A stretch of 64,000 nt of DNA, taken from Pontibacter sp. SGAir0037 (GTDB taxonomy: Bacteria; Bacteroidota; Bacteroidia; Cytophagales; Hymenobacteraceae). Below are positions 25,099-33,906 of the stretch, piece by piece. The first letter of the stretch is position 1, and each line of letters begins with the position of its first letter. Below the pieces are notes generated by a model. That model was given only the letters and a program-made list of their open reading frames with translations, ran no database searches and was not told the DNA's origin. The position numbers were made by a program, and so were the translations under genes. Where the stretch lies: the NCBI RefSeq assembly GCF_005491705.1, contig NZ_CP028092.1:806001-870000 (forward strand), given 5' to 3'.

Positions 25099-25680
25099 TT
25101 AAAGGTTGATAGGTTGGAAATTTGCTTTAAAAGAAATCTTTAGATTGTTATCTGTCTTAATGGTACCTAAGAGTGCGGTCGGGGGAGTAAGCTTATAGTC
25201 GGTGAACTTTATAGCTGCCTGACCTTTTAATTCTACTGTGGCACCTTTCACCTGTGGCTGTACTTCGAATGTTACCGATTTGGTAACACCTGCTATGGTT
25301 AAGTTGCCTGTTACCTGCATCCTGTTCGGACTGATGTTCTTAAAAGAGGTCATCCTGAACTGGATGTCTTCATAACTTTTAGTTTTCAATGTTTTATAGG
25401 CAATATCATCCATGGCTCCTTTGCCGCTTTTCAAAGATTCTGATTTCATGGTCATTTCACCTGATTTGATAGATTTGATTGCCTGGTCTTCTACTATGAT
25501 TTCTGCTTTGCCCTGCGCAGAGGCTGTTACCATCTCCCAATCGTGCAGCGTAGAACCTCCGCTCACCTTTAGTTCTGGTTTCCCTGTTAATTCGTATGCA
25601 TTTTGTGCCTTTAAGGCCAGGCTCAGGAGCATAAGGAGCACCAGAAAGCCTGCGGTTTTGAAAAACTGTCCCTGATTCAT
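25099..25680 (-). CDS. YceI family protein
   Basis: 193 residues: signal peptide (FLVLLMLLSLALKAQ), then GGSTLHDWEMVTASAQGKAEI, FRMTSFKNI and TGNLTIAGVTKSVTFEV, the hallmarks of YceI proteins. Probably a periplasmic lipid-binding lipocalin-like protein. It is the first gene of the YceI-porin operon. A TGAC-N4-GTCA dyad lies ~60 bases upstream, in the region shared with the divergent universal stress protein gene. Confidence 0.8.
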   Translation of the reverse strand: MNQGQFFKTAGFLVLLMLLSLALKAQNAYELTGKPELKVSGGSTLHDWEMVTASAQGKAEIIVEDQAIKSIKSGEMTMKSESLKSGKGAMDDIAYKTLKTKSYEDIQFRMTSFKNISPNRMQVTGNLTIAGVTKSVTFEVQPQVKGATVELKGQAAIKFTDYKLTPPTALLGTIKTDNNLKISFKANFQPINL

Positions 25681-25736
25681 GACGTTTTGCTTTTAGTTTC
25701 TGTGACAAAATTAGAGCGGCCTTCGGAGGCAGGGTA

Positions 25737-25748
25737 TGACGGTTGTCA
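25737..25748. promoter_or_regulatory. FNR/FixK-like dyad between YceI operon and USP gene
   Basis: The perfect palindrome TGACGGTTGTCA has the half-site and spacing of FNR/FixK/Dnr-type operators. The same arms with another spacer occur at 32396-32407 upstream of the second hemA. Confidence 0.5.
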
Positions 25749-25907
25749 CTTCAGAAAGTGATCTTTTGCTGCTTTCTGTCCACACGCTGAATAATTGCCC
25801 AAGGCTTGCAATTATTTATTATTAAACTGGATTTTACTGATAAATGTCATCTTGTGGAGTGATGCAGATCATGGGAAGTGAAGAAGTATGAACTTAATTT
25901 CAAGTTC

Positions 25908-25922
25908 TAAATCAACTTGTTA
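25908..25922. promoter_or_regulatory. 15-base conserved site upstream of universal stress protein
   Basis: TAAATCAACTTGTTA is present here and, as an exact inverted copy, at 32413-32427. It is immediately followed by GTCGGTTGTCA, a near copy of the dyad at 25737. Probably a regulatory site shared by the genes of the oxygen/stress cluster. Confidence 0.5.
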
Positions 25923-25961
25923 GTCGGTTGTCATTTTACAAATTTTTAAACTGCAGCGATT

Positions 25962-26975
25962 ATGAAAACTATTCTGGTTCCCATTGATTATTCCCAGTCT
26001 TCTAAAGATGCATTGGCTTATGCCTATGCCCTGGCTGGTGCTACCAAAGCTGAAATCGTGCTCCTGCATGTATTTTATCAGCCTGTCTATTCCCCCGATG
26101 CTTTAAGAGTAGAGTCGATGATGGAGAAGCTGGAAGCCTCAAACCTCAGTATACTGGAAGGCTATGTAAAAGAATTTAAAGCGGAGCTCAGCCGTGACTT
26201 TGCCATTCGGTTCAAAAGTTCTCTTGCAGCGGAGATGGAAGATTTTTACCTGCAGTCGCCTTTAAGGAAAAGATTTCATACAGTAGAAGTAGAAGGCAAC
26301 ATGCCAGATGCAGCACAGGTACCGGTTACTTGCCTTACCCGGTTTGGCTTTGCCACCGAACAGATCATAAGCGTTGCAAAAGAGTACCAGGCAGATCTAA
26401 TTGTTATGGGTATGAAAGGAGCAGGTGCACTGGACAGGGCTTTTCTGGGCCGGACAGTGCTTGCCGTGATGCAGGATAGCCGTGTTCCCGCCATTGCTGT
26501 ACCCAAAGGCTGGAAATTCAAAGGATTAGGCTCGCTAGTGTTTGCCCTGGATGTTGCTGAACTGCCAGATCGCAGGGGATTGCACTTGCTGAAAGAACTG
26601 GTGGAGCATTACGCCAGTCAGCTATACGTACTGCACCTGTACTCTGATCAAAAGCTGCAACAGGAGAGCAACCATGTATTTAAGGCTCTGGACATACTGG
26701 ATGTGCAGCTGAAGGGCATCGACTATAAAGTATATTTTCAGCAGCGGGAGGATATTGCGGAAAGTATACAGGACTATGTTAATGATCAGCAGGCAGAGAT
26801 GCTGGTTTTAGTTCCTGCCAGGCATTCATTCCTGGATCGGCTTCTGAACAGGAGCATCACTGTCAGGCTTGCTGCTCAGACGCATGTTCCTGTTTTAAGT
26901 CTTCCGCCAAGTTCCCTGCAAAACTTGGAAAGAAAACTGCTCAGGCTACACGAGGACTGTGTTTCGGAAGTATAG
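25962..26975 (+). CDS. uspA: Universal stress protein, two tandem domains
   Basis: 337 residues with two USP domains. Domain 1 (1-190) begins KTILVPIDYSQSSKDALAYA and contains VMGMKGAGALDRAFLGR, close to the ATP-binding G-x2-G-x9-G pattern. Domain 2 (~195-337) ends VPVLSLP. Such proteins help cells survive stress or anaerobiosis. The upstream region carries sites shared with hemA2, which supports co-regulation with the oxygen-sensing cluster (inference). Confidence 0.82.
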   Translation: MKTILVPIDYSQSSKDALAYAYALAGATKAEIVLLHVFYQPVYSPDALRVESMMEKLEASNLSILEGYVKEFKAELSRDFAIRFKSSLAAEMEDFYLQSPLRKRFHTVEVEGNMPDAAQVPVTCLTRFGFATEQIISVAKEYQADLIVMGMKGAGALDRAFLGRTVLAVMQDSRVPAIAVPKGWKFKGLGSLVFALDVAELPDRRGLHLLKELVEHYASQLYVLHLYSDQKLQQESNHVFKALDILDVQLKGIDYKVYFQQREDIAESIQDYVNDQQAEMLVLVPARHSFLDRLLNRSITVRLAAQTHVPVLSLPPSSLQNLERKLLRLHEDCVSEV

Positions 26976-27020
26976 TACGGACCGGTGACTGATTAACTGA
27001 AAAATGATGCCAGCATCGTT

Positions 27021-27046
27021 GGACTGTCCCAGACAGTGGACAGTCC
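27021..27046. terminator. Hairpin between convergent USP genes
   Basis: Arms GGACTGTCC/GGACAGTCC with an 8-base loop lie between convergent genes. Confidence 0.6.
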
Positions 27047-27061
27047 TGCTTTTCGGCCAGC

Positions 27062-27820
27062 TTATTTTAAGAAGAGAACAGGACGGGCCGTTTCTGCTTG
27101 GGAGGTAAGCTGGTAAATCAGTTTACAAGCGTTTTGTGCGGTATCGGCTTGTAAGGCTATCAGTTGAGAAGCCTCAGAAAGCGTATAAGTGCCTACAGTT
27201 TCAGCGGGCAGTAATGCCGGTATTGCTGCAAAAGACATTTCTGCCTCAGTTGAACCTACGGCTCCGCCCGGTGCCGTAACTGCCATTTGCGGTACAGCAT
27301 GAGCATGTATCAGCTCTGCTTTAATGTTAGATGCAAAACTCACAAGCCATTCATAGGCGTTGTTCAACTGAAACGATGGTTCTTCCCGGAAGAGCAGAAT
27401 CTTTCTAATAGGCTCAAACAAGGAGTTCTGAGGTAAACATAGAACCGGTACCTTCACTTTTTCCAGGATAGGTACTGTTACTGTATCAGGTTTGTTCATG
27501 CCTGTAACAACTACATTTGCGCGTGTTTTTTGTGCTAGAACAGGCAGTTCATCCTGTGTAAAGCCCGGCTTAAGCAATCGCGTAATCGAAATGCCATACA
27601 TCTTGTGCAGGGCCTTGGCTATTCTGTCCAGCTTGGCTTGCGCCTGCCTTTCGTTTAAGCAGGTGTCGGAAGAAGCGCCTTCCTGCAAAAAAGTTAGGTT
27701 GGTACGATAGGCATGAAAAAGAATGAGACGTGCGCCTGTAAAGCGTGCCATTTCAGCCGCGTACAAAGCTGTATTATAATCATCCTGAGATAAATCGGTT
27801 GATAAAAGGATGTTCTTCAT
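27062..27820 (-). CDS. Universal stress protein-like
   Basis: 252 residues. The start KNILLSTDLSQDDYNTALYAAEMA and TGARLILFHAY are typical of USP domains. The first domain is complete to VPVLCLP (~125), but lacks the glycine-rich ATP-binding signature (VTGMNKPDTVTVPILEKVK instead). A second, poorly conserved half follows. It may be a regulatory, non-ATP-binding form. It is divergent from the FixL-like kinase gene. Confidence 0.7.
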   Translation of the reverse strand: MKNILLSTDLSQDDYNTALYAAEMARFTGARLILFHAYRTNLTFLQEGASSDTCLNERQAQAKLDRIAKALHKMYGISITRLLKPGFTQDELPVLAQKTRANVVVTGMNKPDTVTVPILEKVKVPVLCLPQNSLFEPIRKILLFREEPSFQLNNAYEWLVSFASNIKAELIHAHAVPQMAVTAPGGAVGSTEAEMSFAAIPALLPAETVGTYTLSEASQLIALQADTAQNACKLIYQLTSQAETARPVLFLK

Positions 27821-27980
27821 ATTGAAAATCAGAGTTCTAAAGAGTTATTTCTACGTCCCTACTAATCCGGCTTGTATAAAATAGTAGAAATTTATAGCTT
27901 GTCAGGATGCTGATTCCTGTTCAGTTTGTAAAATTACAACAGCCTGTAAGCTTCTTTTATGAGGTTCAGCAGCCGGAGAA

Positions 27981-29606
27981 ATGATAGATGTCATCTTTTC
28001 AAAAAGAGAGCTTCCGTATCTTTGGCACAGCATTTATATAACAGAAACAACCTCTAGCTCATTGGAAGAACCTTTGCAAAACCTCGAAGATAGAACACGC
28101 TTAAAGGCGATTATCGATACAGCTATTGATGGTATCATTACAATAGATCAGCGGGGAATTATTGAGACAGTTAACCCTGCCGCTGCCAATATCTTTGGTT
28201 ATGCTCCTGCTGAAATTATCGGGCAGAATATAAAAATACTGATGCCGGAGCCAGACTATAGCCGGCACGATAGTTATATCGAGAATTACCTGCGTACCGG
28301 TGAGGCACAGATAATTGGGAAAGGCCGGGAAGTATTGGGTAAAAAGAAAGACGGCTCAGTTTTTCCTTTCCTGTTGAGCATCAGTGAAGTGCAGTTGCAG
28401 GATAAGCTTATTTTTACCGGCATAGTGCACGATATTACAGGTCTTAAAAAGGCTGAGGCAGCCCTCCGCGAAAGTGAGAACAAAATCAATTCGATTATAC
28501 AGGCGGCGGTAGACGGCATCATCACCATCGACACCCGTGGTATTATTGAAATGGTAAATCCTTCTGCAGCAAAATTGTTTGGCTATCAGGAGGATGAGCT
28601 TTTAGGAAGAAGCATTAATGTGCTGATGCCGGAGCCGGACCAGAGCCGCCACGACGGGTACATGAACCGCTACCACAGAACAGGCGAGAAACGCATTATT
28701 GGTATCGGGCGTGAGGTAACCGGAAAGCGGAAAGATGGCTCCGTTTTCCCTTTTTACCTGAGCATTAGTGAAGTGCAGCTGGCCGACCGCAAAGTGTATA
28801 CTGGTTTTGTGCATGACATTACCCAGCAGAAACTGAACGAGGAAAGGCTACGGCGCTATGCGGCTGAACTGGAGCGAAGTAACCGCGAACTACAGGATTT
28901 TGCCTATGTGTCGTCGCACGATTTGCAGGAGCCTTTGCGTAAGATACAGGCCTTCGGGGACAGGCTGCTCAGCAAGGAGTACGCAAACCTAAGCGACCAG
29001 GGCAAAGATTATGTAGACCGTATGCTGAATGCTGCCTCGCGCATGCAGAACCTGATCAACGACCTGCTGGAATTTTCGCGCGTTACTTCCAAGTCCAAGC
29101 CTTTTGTAAAAGTAAACCTGGACCAGGTGTTGACGGAAGTACTTTCTGATCTGGAAGTAGCCATAGAGAAAACAGGTACAGAGATTATCCGCTCTCCACT
29201 GCCTACCATAGAGGCCGAACCAACGCAAATGCGGCAGTTGTTTCAGAACCTGATCAGTAATGCCATCAAGTTCCGGAAAGAAGACGAGAACCCGATCATC
29301 AATATCTATGCGAAAAGCCTGCAAAGGCAGGCACACCTGACGGCAACCCCCGGCGACGAAGTAACTGAGTTGTACATCGAAGACAACGGAATCGGGTTTG
29401 ATGAAAAATACCTGGACAGAATTTTTAACATCTTTCAGCGACTGGAAGGACAGAAATACGAGGGTTCCGGTGTCGGACTGGCCATCTGCCGCAAAATTGC
29501 AGTGCGCCACGGGGGGGATATCACTGCCAAAAGTCAGCCCGGTGTGGGAACCCGTTTTATCATTACATTAGCACTTAAACATCCCGAAGAGGACCAACAA
29601 AAATGA
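27981..29606 (+). CDS. FixL-like histidine kinase with two haem-type PAS domains
   Basis: 541 residues: PAS1 (~38-155), PAS2 (~165-285), HisKA with phospho-accepting His313 (SSHDLQEPLRK), and HATPase (DNGIGFDEKYLD, GSGVGLAICRKI). Both PAS domains contain the FixL haem signature: His96 in SRHDSYI with Arg116 in GKGREV, and His224 in SRHDGYM with Arg244 in GIGREV, equivalent to His200 and Arg220 of Bradyrhizobium FixL. It is thus a probable oxygen- or gas-sensing kinase. The stop overlaps the next gene's start (ATGA), so the two are translationally coupled. No membrane segment is seen; it is probably cytoplasmic. Confidence 0.82.
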   Translation: MIDVIFSKRELPYLWHSIYITETTSSSLEEPLQNLEDRTRLKAIIDTAIDGIITIDQRGIIETVNPAAANIFGYAPAEIIGQNIKILMPEPDYSRHDSYIENYLRTGEAQIIGKGREVLGKKKDGSVFPFLLSISEVQLQDKLIFTGIVHDITGLKKAEAALRESENKINSIIQAAVDGIITIDTRGIIEMVNPSAAKLFGYQEDELLGRSINVLMPEPDQSRHDGYMNRYHRTGEKRIIGIGREVTGKRKDGSVFPFYLSISEVQLADRKVYTGFVHDITQQKLNEERLRRYAAELERSNRELQDFAYVSSHDLQEPLRKIQAFGDRLLSKEYANLSDQGKDYVDRMLNAASRMQNLINDLLEFSRVTSKSKPFVKVNLDQVLTEVLSDLEVAIEKTGTEIIRSPLPTIEAEPTQMRQLFQNLISNAIKFRKEDENPIINIYAKSLQRQAHLTATPGDEVTELYIEDNGIGFDEKYLDRIFNIFQRLEGQKYEGSGVGLAICRKIAVRHGGDITAKSQPGVGTRFIITLALKHPEEDQQK

Positions 29607-30052
29607 AATCCGCAAAAAGCCCTATCATAATTCTTGTAGCCGACGATGATGCCGAAGATCGTATGCTGGTGAAGGAAGCGTTGGAGGAAAGCCGCCTGAC
29701 CAACCAGATCCTGTTTGTAGAGAATGGCGAGGAACTGCTGGACTACCTTCAGAACCGGGGCAAATTCTCAGATAAAGAAGAATACCCGACACCAGGACTT
29801 ATTTTGCTGGACCTGAACATGCCTAAAAAAGACGGAAGGGAAGCCTTGAAAGAAATCAAGGCCGATGATAGTCTGCGCATGATTCCGGTGGTGGTGCTGA
29901 CAACTTCTAAGGCAGAAGAAGACATTCTGCGCACGTATGATCTGGGTGTAAGTTCTTTCATTACGAAACCGGTTACCTTTTCTGCGCTGGTAGATGTGAT
30001 GAAAACATTAAGCAAATACTGGTTTGAAATAGTAGAATTGCCGAAACTTTAA
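29603..30052 (+). CDS. Single-domain response regulator (Rcp1-like)
   Basis: 149 residues with only a receiver domain. Acidic pocket ADDDAEDR, phospho-acceptor Asp in ILLDLNMPKKDG, Thr in VLTTSKAEED and Lys in FITKPV. It has no output domain, so it probably acts as a phosphate shuttle between kinases. Its start overlaps the FixL-like kinase stop by 4 bases. Confidence 0.85.
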   Translation: MKSAKSPIIILVADDDAEDRMLVKEALEESRLTNQILFVENGEELLDYLQNRGKFSDKEEYPTPGLILLDLNMPKKDGREALKEIKADDSLRMIPVVVLTTSKAEEDILRTYDLGVSSFITKPVTFSALVDVMKTLSKYWFEIVELPKL

Positions 30053-30069
30053 AACAGATAATCAACCGG

Positions 30070-31305
30070 ATGCCTGATAAGATCAGAGTACTGCTAATTG
30101 ACGATGATGAAGATGATTTTATCATCACGAGAGATATTATTGATGATATCCCGGGACGGTACTACCACCTGGAATGGGCAAACTCTTACCAGAAGGGGCT
30201 GGAACTGATTGGCGAGCATCGGCACCATGTATACCTGGTCGATTTTCGGTTGGGTGCGCAGGATGGGCTGGAGCTGATTACCCAGGCTGTGGAGAGAGGC
30301 ACAGAGGCCCCTTTTATACTGCTCACAGGCCAGAGCGACCGTGAAACCGATGAAAGAGCCATGCGAGTCGGTGCATTGGATTACCTTGTGAAGGGTACGC
30401 TAACGCCTTTCGACCTGGAACGGTCGATCCGCTATAGTATAGAGCATGCCAAAAGCCTGGCCGAGATTCAGAAGTTAAACTCAGAGCTGGAGCAGCGGGT
30501 AGAAGAGCGTACACAGGAGCTGGCAGAGGCAATCAGAAAGCTGGAACTCACCAACAAGAGCCTGTATGAGGCAGAGCAGGAGGTGCGGAAAGCCCTGCAG
30601 AAAGAAAAAGAGCTGCATGAGCTTAAGTCGCGTTTTGTTACCATTGCTTCGCACGAATTTCGTACTCCCTTAAGTACTGTACTCTCATCGGCTTCGCTTA
30701 TAAGCAAATACAAAACGGCCGAAGATGATGAGAAGCGGAACAAGCACGTAAACCGTATTAAATCCGCTGTCAGCAATCTTACCTCCATTCTGAATGATTT
30801 TCTGTCGATAAGCAGAATTGAGGAAGGCAAAATTTATAATGTACCTTCCTCCTTCGATCTGGAAGTGTTCTCGCAGGAGGTTACAGAAGATATGCAGGGG
30901 CTTCTGAAACAGGGGCAGCAGATAAAATATAAGCATCAGGGAAAGGAAAAATCTGTTTATCTTGACAAGCAGTTGCTGAAGAACATTATGTTTAACCTGT
31001 TGTCGAATGCAAGCAAATACTCCGGAGAGGGAAAAGCGATCCGCTTTACAACGCAGATGGCAGGTGGTACTATAAGCATAGAAGTAGAAGACCAGGGCAT
31101 CGGTATTCCGGATGCAGATAAAACCCATTTGTTTACTCCTTTTTTCAGGGCACAGAACGTTACCAATATACAAGGCACAGGTCTAGGACTGAACATCGTG
31201 AAGCGATACGTTGATATAATGGGGGGAACCATGAGTTACAAGAGTATTTTAGATAAAGGAACCACTTTTACTGTAACATTTCCATTAAACAAAACAGTCT
31301 TATGA
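30070..31305 (+). CDS. Receiver-histidine kinase hybrid
   Basis: 411 residues: an N-terminal receiver (LIDDDEDDFIITRD, Asp in VYLVDFRLGAQDG, residues 1-125), a coiled coil (~135-190, EQRVEERTQELAEAIRKLEL), HisKA with His in TIASHEFRTPLSTV and HATPase with EDQGIGIPDADK and GTGLGLNIVKRY. The receiver-first order suggests that phosphorylation from the upstream FixL-like system controls this kinase. The stop overlaps the next start by 4 bases. Confidence 0.85.
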   Translation: MPDKIRVLLIDDDEDDFIITRDIIDDIPGRYYHLEWANSYQKGLELIGEHRHHVYLVDFRLGAQDGLELITQAVERGTEAPFILLTGQSDRETDERAMRVGALDYLVKGTLTPFDLERSIRYSIEHAKSLAEIQKLNSELEQRVEERTQELAEAIRKLELTNKSLYEAEQEVRKALQKEKELHELKSRFVTIASHEFRTPLSTVLSSASLISKYKTAEDDEKRNKHVNRIKSAVSNLTSILNDFLSISRIEEGKIYNVPSSFDLEVFSQEVTEDMQGLLKQGQQIKYKHQGKEKSVYLDKQLLKNIMFNLLSNASKYSGEGKAIRFTTQMAGGTISIEVEDQGIGIPDADKTHLFTPFFRAQNVTNIQGTGLGLNIVKRYVDIMGGTMSYKSILDKGTTFTVTFPLNKTVL

Positions 31306-32363
31306 AAAAGATACTGCTGATAGAAGATAACCAGGAAATCCGCGAGAATATTGCGGAAATTCTAACGCTGGCTAATTATGAGGTATTGGAAGCTGAGAAT
31401 GGAAAGGTAGGAGTAGAGCTGGCTAAAAGAGAAATTCCGGATCTGATCATCTGTGATATTATGATGCCGCAGTTGGATGGCTATGGGGTATTGCACATGC
31501 TGAGCAACAACTCCAATACCTCGGGTATTCCTTTTATTTTCCTGACGGCTAAATCAGAGAAGGAGGATTTCAGAAAGGGCATGAACCTGGGAGCAGACGA
31601 TTACCTGATTAAGCCGTTTGACGACCTGGAGTTGCTTGATGCCATTGAAATGCGCCTCAAAAAGAATGAGATCCTGAGATCGGAGTTTCAGAACAACATG
31701 GAGGGGCTCCAGAATTTTATAAATGAAGCACGTGGCCTTGAAGACCTGAACAAGCTGATTTCCAACGAGCAGAAGGTAACCATCTACAGAAAGAAGCAAA
31801 ATCTGTTCTCTGAAGGCAACTTCCCGAATGCGCTTTATTTCCTGAGCAAAGGCAAAATTAAAACTTATAAAGCTAACGAAGACGGGCGGGAATATATCAC
31901 CAACCTGTTCAAAGACGGAGACTTTATTGGCTATCTTGATCTGATGGAGGAGAAGCCATACCGTGAATCTGCCATGGCGCTGGAAGATTCAGAAGTTTGT
32001 ATTATTCCGAAAGAAGAGTTTTTTTCTTTGCTCTACAAAAACCGCGATGTAGCCAATAAGTTCATCAAGATTCTTTCGGACAACTTGGCTGATAAAGAAG
32101 AACGCCTTTTAAAGCTGGCTTATAATTCTGTGCGCAAACGGGTGGCTGAAGCGCTGCTGCTGGTAGAGAAACAGTATAAAAGAGAAGATGCGGATCAGGT
32201 GCAGGTGGCTATCTCCCGCGAAGACCTGGCCAGTATTGTAGGTGCTTCCAAAGAAACAGTTATCCGGACACTGGCCGATTTTAAAGACGAAAAGCTGATA
32301 GACACACAGGGCAGCAAAATCACTTTCCTGAACCTGGAAAAGCTGAAGAGGATGCGAAACTGA
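31302..32363 (+). CDS. Receiver-CRP/FNR fusion regulator
   Basis: 353 residues. Residues 1-120 form a receiver domain (LLIEDNQEIRENI, Asp in LIICDIMMPQLDG). Residues ~150-260 form a cNMP-type beta-roll (GNFPNALYFLSKGKIKTYKA, DGDFIGYLDLM). The C-terminal winged helix (ISREDLASIVGASKETVIRT) recognises DNA. The fusion lets phosphorylation steer a CRP/FNR-type output, similar in logic to FixJ-FixK. No FNR cysteine cluster is seen. FNR-like dyads lie next to neighbouring promoters. It is coupled to the kinase upstream by a 4-base overlap. Confidence 0.85.
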   Translation: MKKILLIEDNQEIRENIAEILTLANYEVLEAENGKVGVELAKREIPDLIICDIMMPQLDGYGVLHMLSNNSNTSGIPFIFLTAKSEKEDFRKGMNLGADDYLIKPFDDLELLDAIEMRLKKNEILRSEFQNNMEGLQNFINEARGLEDLNKLISNEQKVTIYRKKQNLFSEGNFPNALYFLSKGKIKTYKANEDGREYITNLFKDGDFIGYLDLMEEKPYRESAMALEDSEVCIIPKEEFFSLLYKNRDVANKFIKILSDNLADKEERLLKLAYNSVRKRVAEALLLVEKQYKREDADQVQVAISREDLASIVGASKETVIRTLADFKDEKLIDTQGSKITFLNLEKLKRMRN

Positions 32364-32395
32364 TGGTTCCAGCTGACATCAATCCTCACAAAAAT

Positions 32396-32427
32396 TGACG
32401 AAAGTCATGTTTTAACAAGTTGATTTA
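32396..32427. promoter_or_regulatory. Paired regulatory sites upstream of second hemA
   Basis: The perfect dyad TGACGAAAGTCA (32396-32407) is followed by TAACAAGTTGATTTA (32413-32427), an exact inverted copy of the site at 25908-25922. Both are 27-58 bases upstream of the hemA start. The pairing of the two motif types at both loci suggests operators for the CRP/FNR-type regulator encoded just upstream (inference). Confidence 0.5.
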
Positions 32428-32453
32428 GCTGAAATTTGCATGCGACATAGAAC

Positions 32454-33725
32454 ATGAAAGACATGCAGATCCAGTTTAAAGCTTTAACCTTATCTTACAA
32501 GAATGCTCCGATCGCTGTGCGCGAGGCCGTAGCCCTGAATGAGATTGCCTGCAGAAACCTGTTAGATAAAATAAAGGAATTTACCGATGCAAGCGATGTG
32601 CTGGTGCTGTCGACCTGTAACCGCACCGAAATATACTATGCTTCGCCGAAAGACCTTTCGCAGGAGCTGATAAAGCTAATTGCTCTGGAGAAAGGATTTA
32701 TTGCGACCAAAGGGGTGCAGCCTTACTTCCGGTCAGTAGTAGAGGCAGAAGAGGCAGTGCAGCATTTATTTTATGTTTCTATTGGCCTGGAGTCTCAGGT
32801 GGTAGGCGATATGCAGATACTGAACCAGGTAAAAAAAGCGTATCAATGGTCTGCCGATGCTGGTATGGCAGGAGCTTTTCTGCACAGGCTCATGCACACG
32901 ATCTTCAACACCAATAAACTGGTGGTTAATCAAACTGCTTTTCAGGATGGGGCTGCTTCTGTGTCGTATGCCACTGTTGAGTTGGTTGAAGAACTGACGG
33001 CCGCCATACCTAACCCTCGCGTACTCATGATTGGCGTAGGTGATATTGGCAGAGATGTTTGCCTTAACTTTAAAAAATCATCCATCCGTAACCTGGTTAT
33101 AGTAAATCGCACACACCATAAGGCGCTGGAGCTGGCAAACCAGCTGGAGGCCAGAGCCGCTTATTGGGAAAATGTGTGGCATGAAATGAAGCAGGCCAAC
33201 GTGGTGATCTCTTCTGTGCCAGGCGATTGTTTTTTTATAAATAAGCAGGAGGTGGAAAAGAGAGAGGTAATAAGGACACAATTTTACATCGATTTGTCGA
33301 TGCCGCGCTGTATTGATGTAGCACTGGAAAATATAGCCGGAATCTCAGTTTATAACATCGATAATATTCGCAACCGTACCTCTGCTGCTTTGGCATTGCG
33401 GTTAGCGGCTATTCCGGAGGTAAGGCAAATCTTAGCAGTGGCTATGGCCGATTTTCTAACCTGGACGCAGGAAATGGCTATTTCGCCTGCTCTGCAGCAA
33501 TTCAAGAATAAGTTAGAGCAGATCAGGCAGCAGGAACTGGCGCGCTATCTGAAAAAGGTAGGTGCCTCGGAGCAGGAGCTGTTGCTTGAGGTAACGAAGA
33601 ACATCCTCCATAAAATCATAAAAATGCCGGCGCTTGAGCTTAAATCTGCCTGCCAGCGTGGAGAATCAGAGGCTTTGCTCGAGGGTTTAAGTGCTCTTTT
33701 CAATTTGGAAGAACAGGAAGCTTAG
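32454..33725 (+). CDS. hemA: Glutamyl-tRNA reductase, second copy
   Basis: 423 residues with Cys55 in LSTCNRTEIYY, LESQVVGDMQILNQVKKAY, the NADPH-binding motif MIGVGDIGRDV and the C-terminal dimer helix. It makes glutamate-1-semialdehyde for haem. Sequence is clearly different from the copy at 18861-20087. It is placed directly after the oxygen-sensor/CRP operon and behind FNR-like sites, so it may be the oxygen-regulated copy. An alternative start is the ATG three codons downstream. Confidence 0.88.
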   Translation: MKDMQIQFKALTLSYKNAPIAVREAVALNEIACRNLLDKIKEFTDASDVLVLSTCNRTEIYYASPKDLSQELIKLIALEKGFIATKGVQPYFRSVVEAEEAVQHLFYVSIGLESQVVGDMQILNQVKKAYQWSADAGMAGAFLHRLMHTIFNTNKLVVNQTAFQDGAASVSYATVELVEELTAAIPNPRVLMIGVGDIGRDVCLNFKKSSIRNLVIVNRTHHKALELANQLEARAAYWENVWHEMKQANVVISSVPGDCFFINKQEVEKREVIRTQFYIDLSMPRCIDVALENIAGISVYNIDNIRNRTSAALALRLAAIPEVRQILAVAMADFLTWTQEMAISPALQQFKNKLEQIRQQELARYLKKVGASEQELLLEVTKNILHKIIKMPALELKSACQRGESEALLEGLSALFNLEEQEA

Positions 33726-33906
33726 TTCATTTATAGTTCTGTTCATAATTCCTGACTTTACTAATTTAGATTGTTGTATTTATGTGATAATCAGATGATT
33801 TAGTAGAAAATACCTAGTTATAGGTATTGATATTTTATTATAAAATTCATAGGTTTATTGGTATATAAATTATTCTGCTGTTCTGGCGTTAACCCACCTG
33901 CTACCT

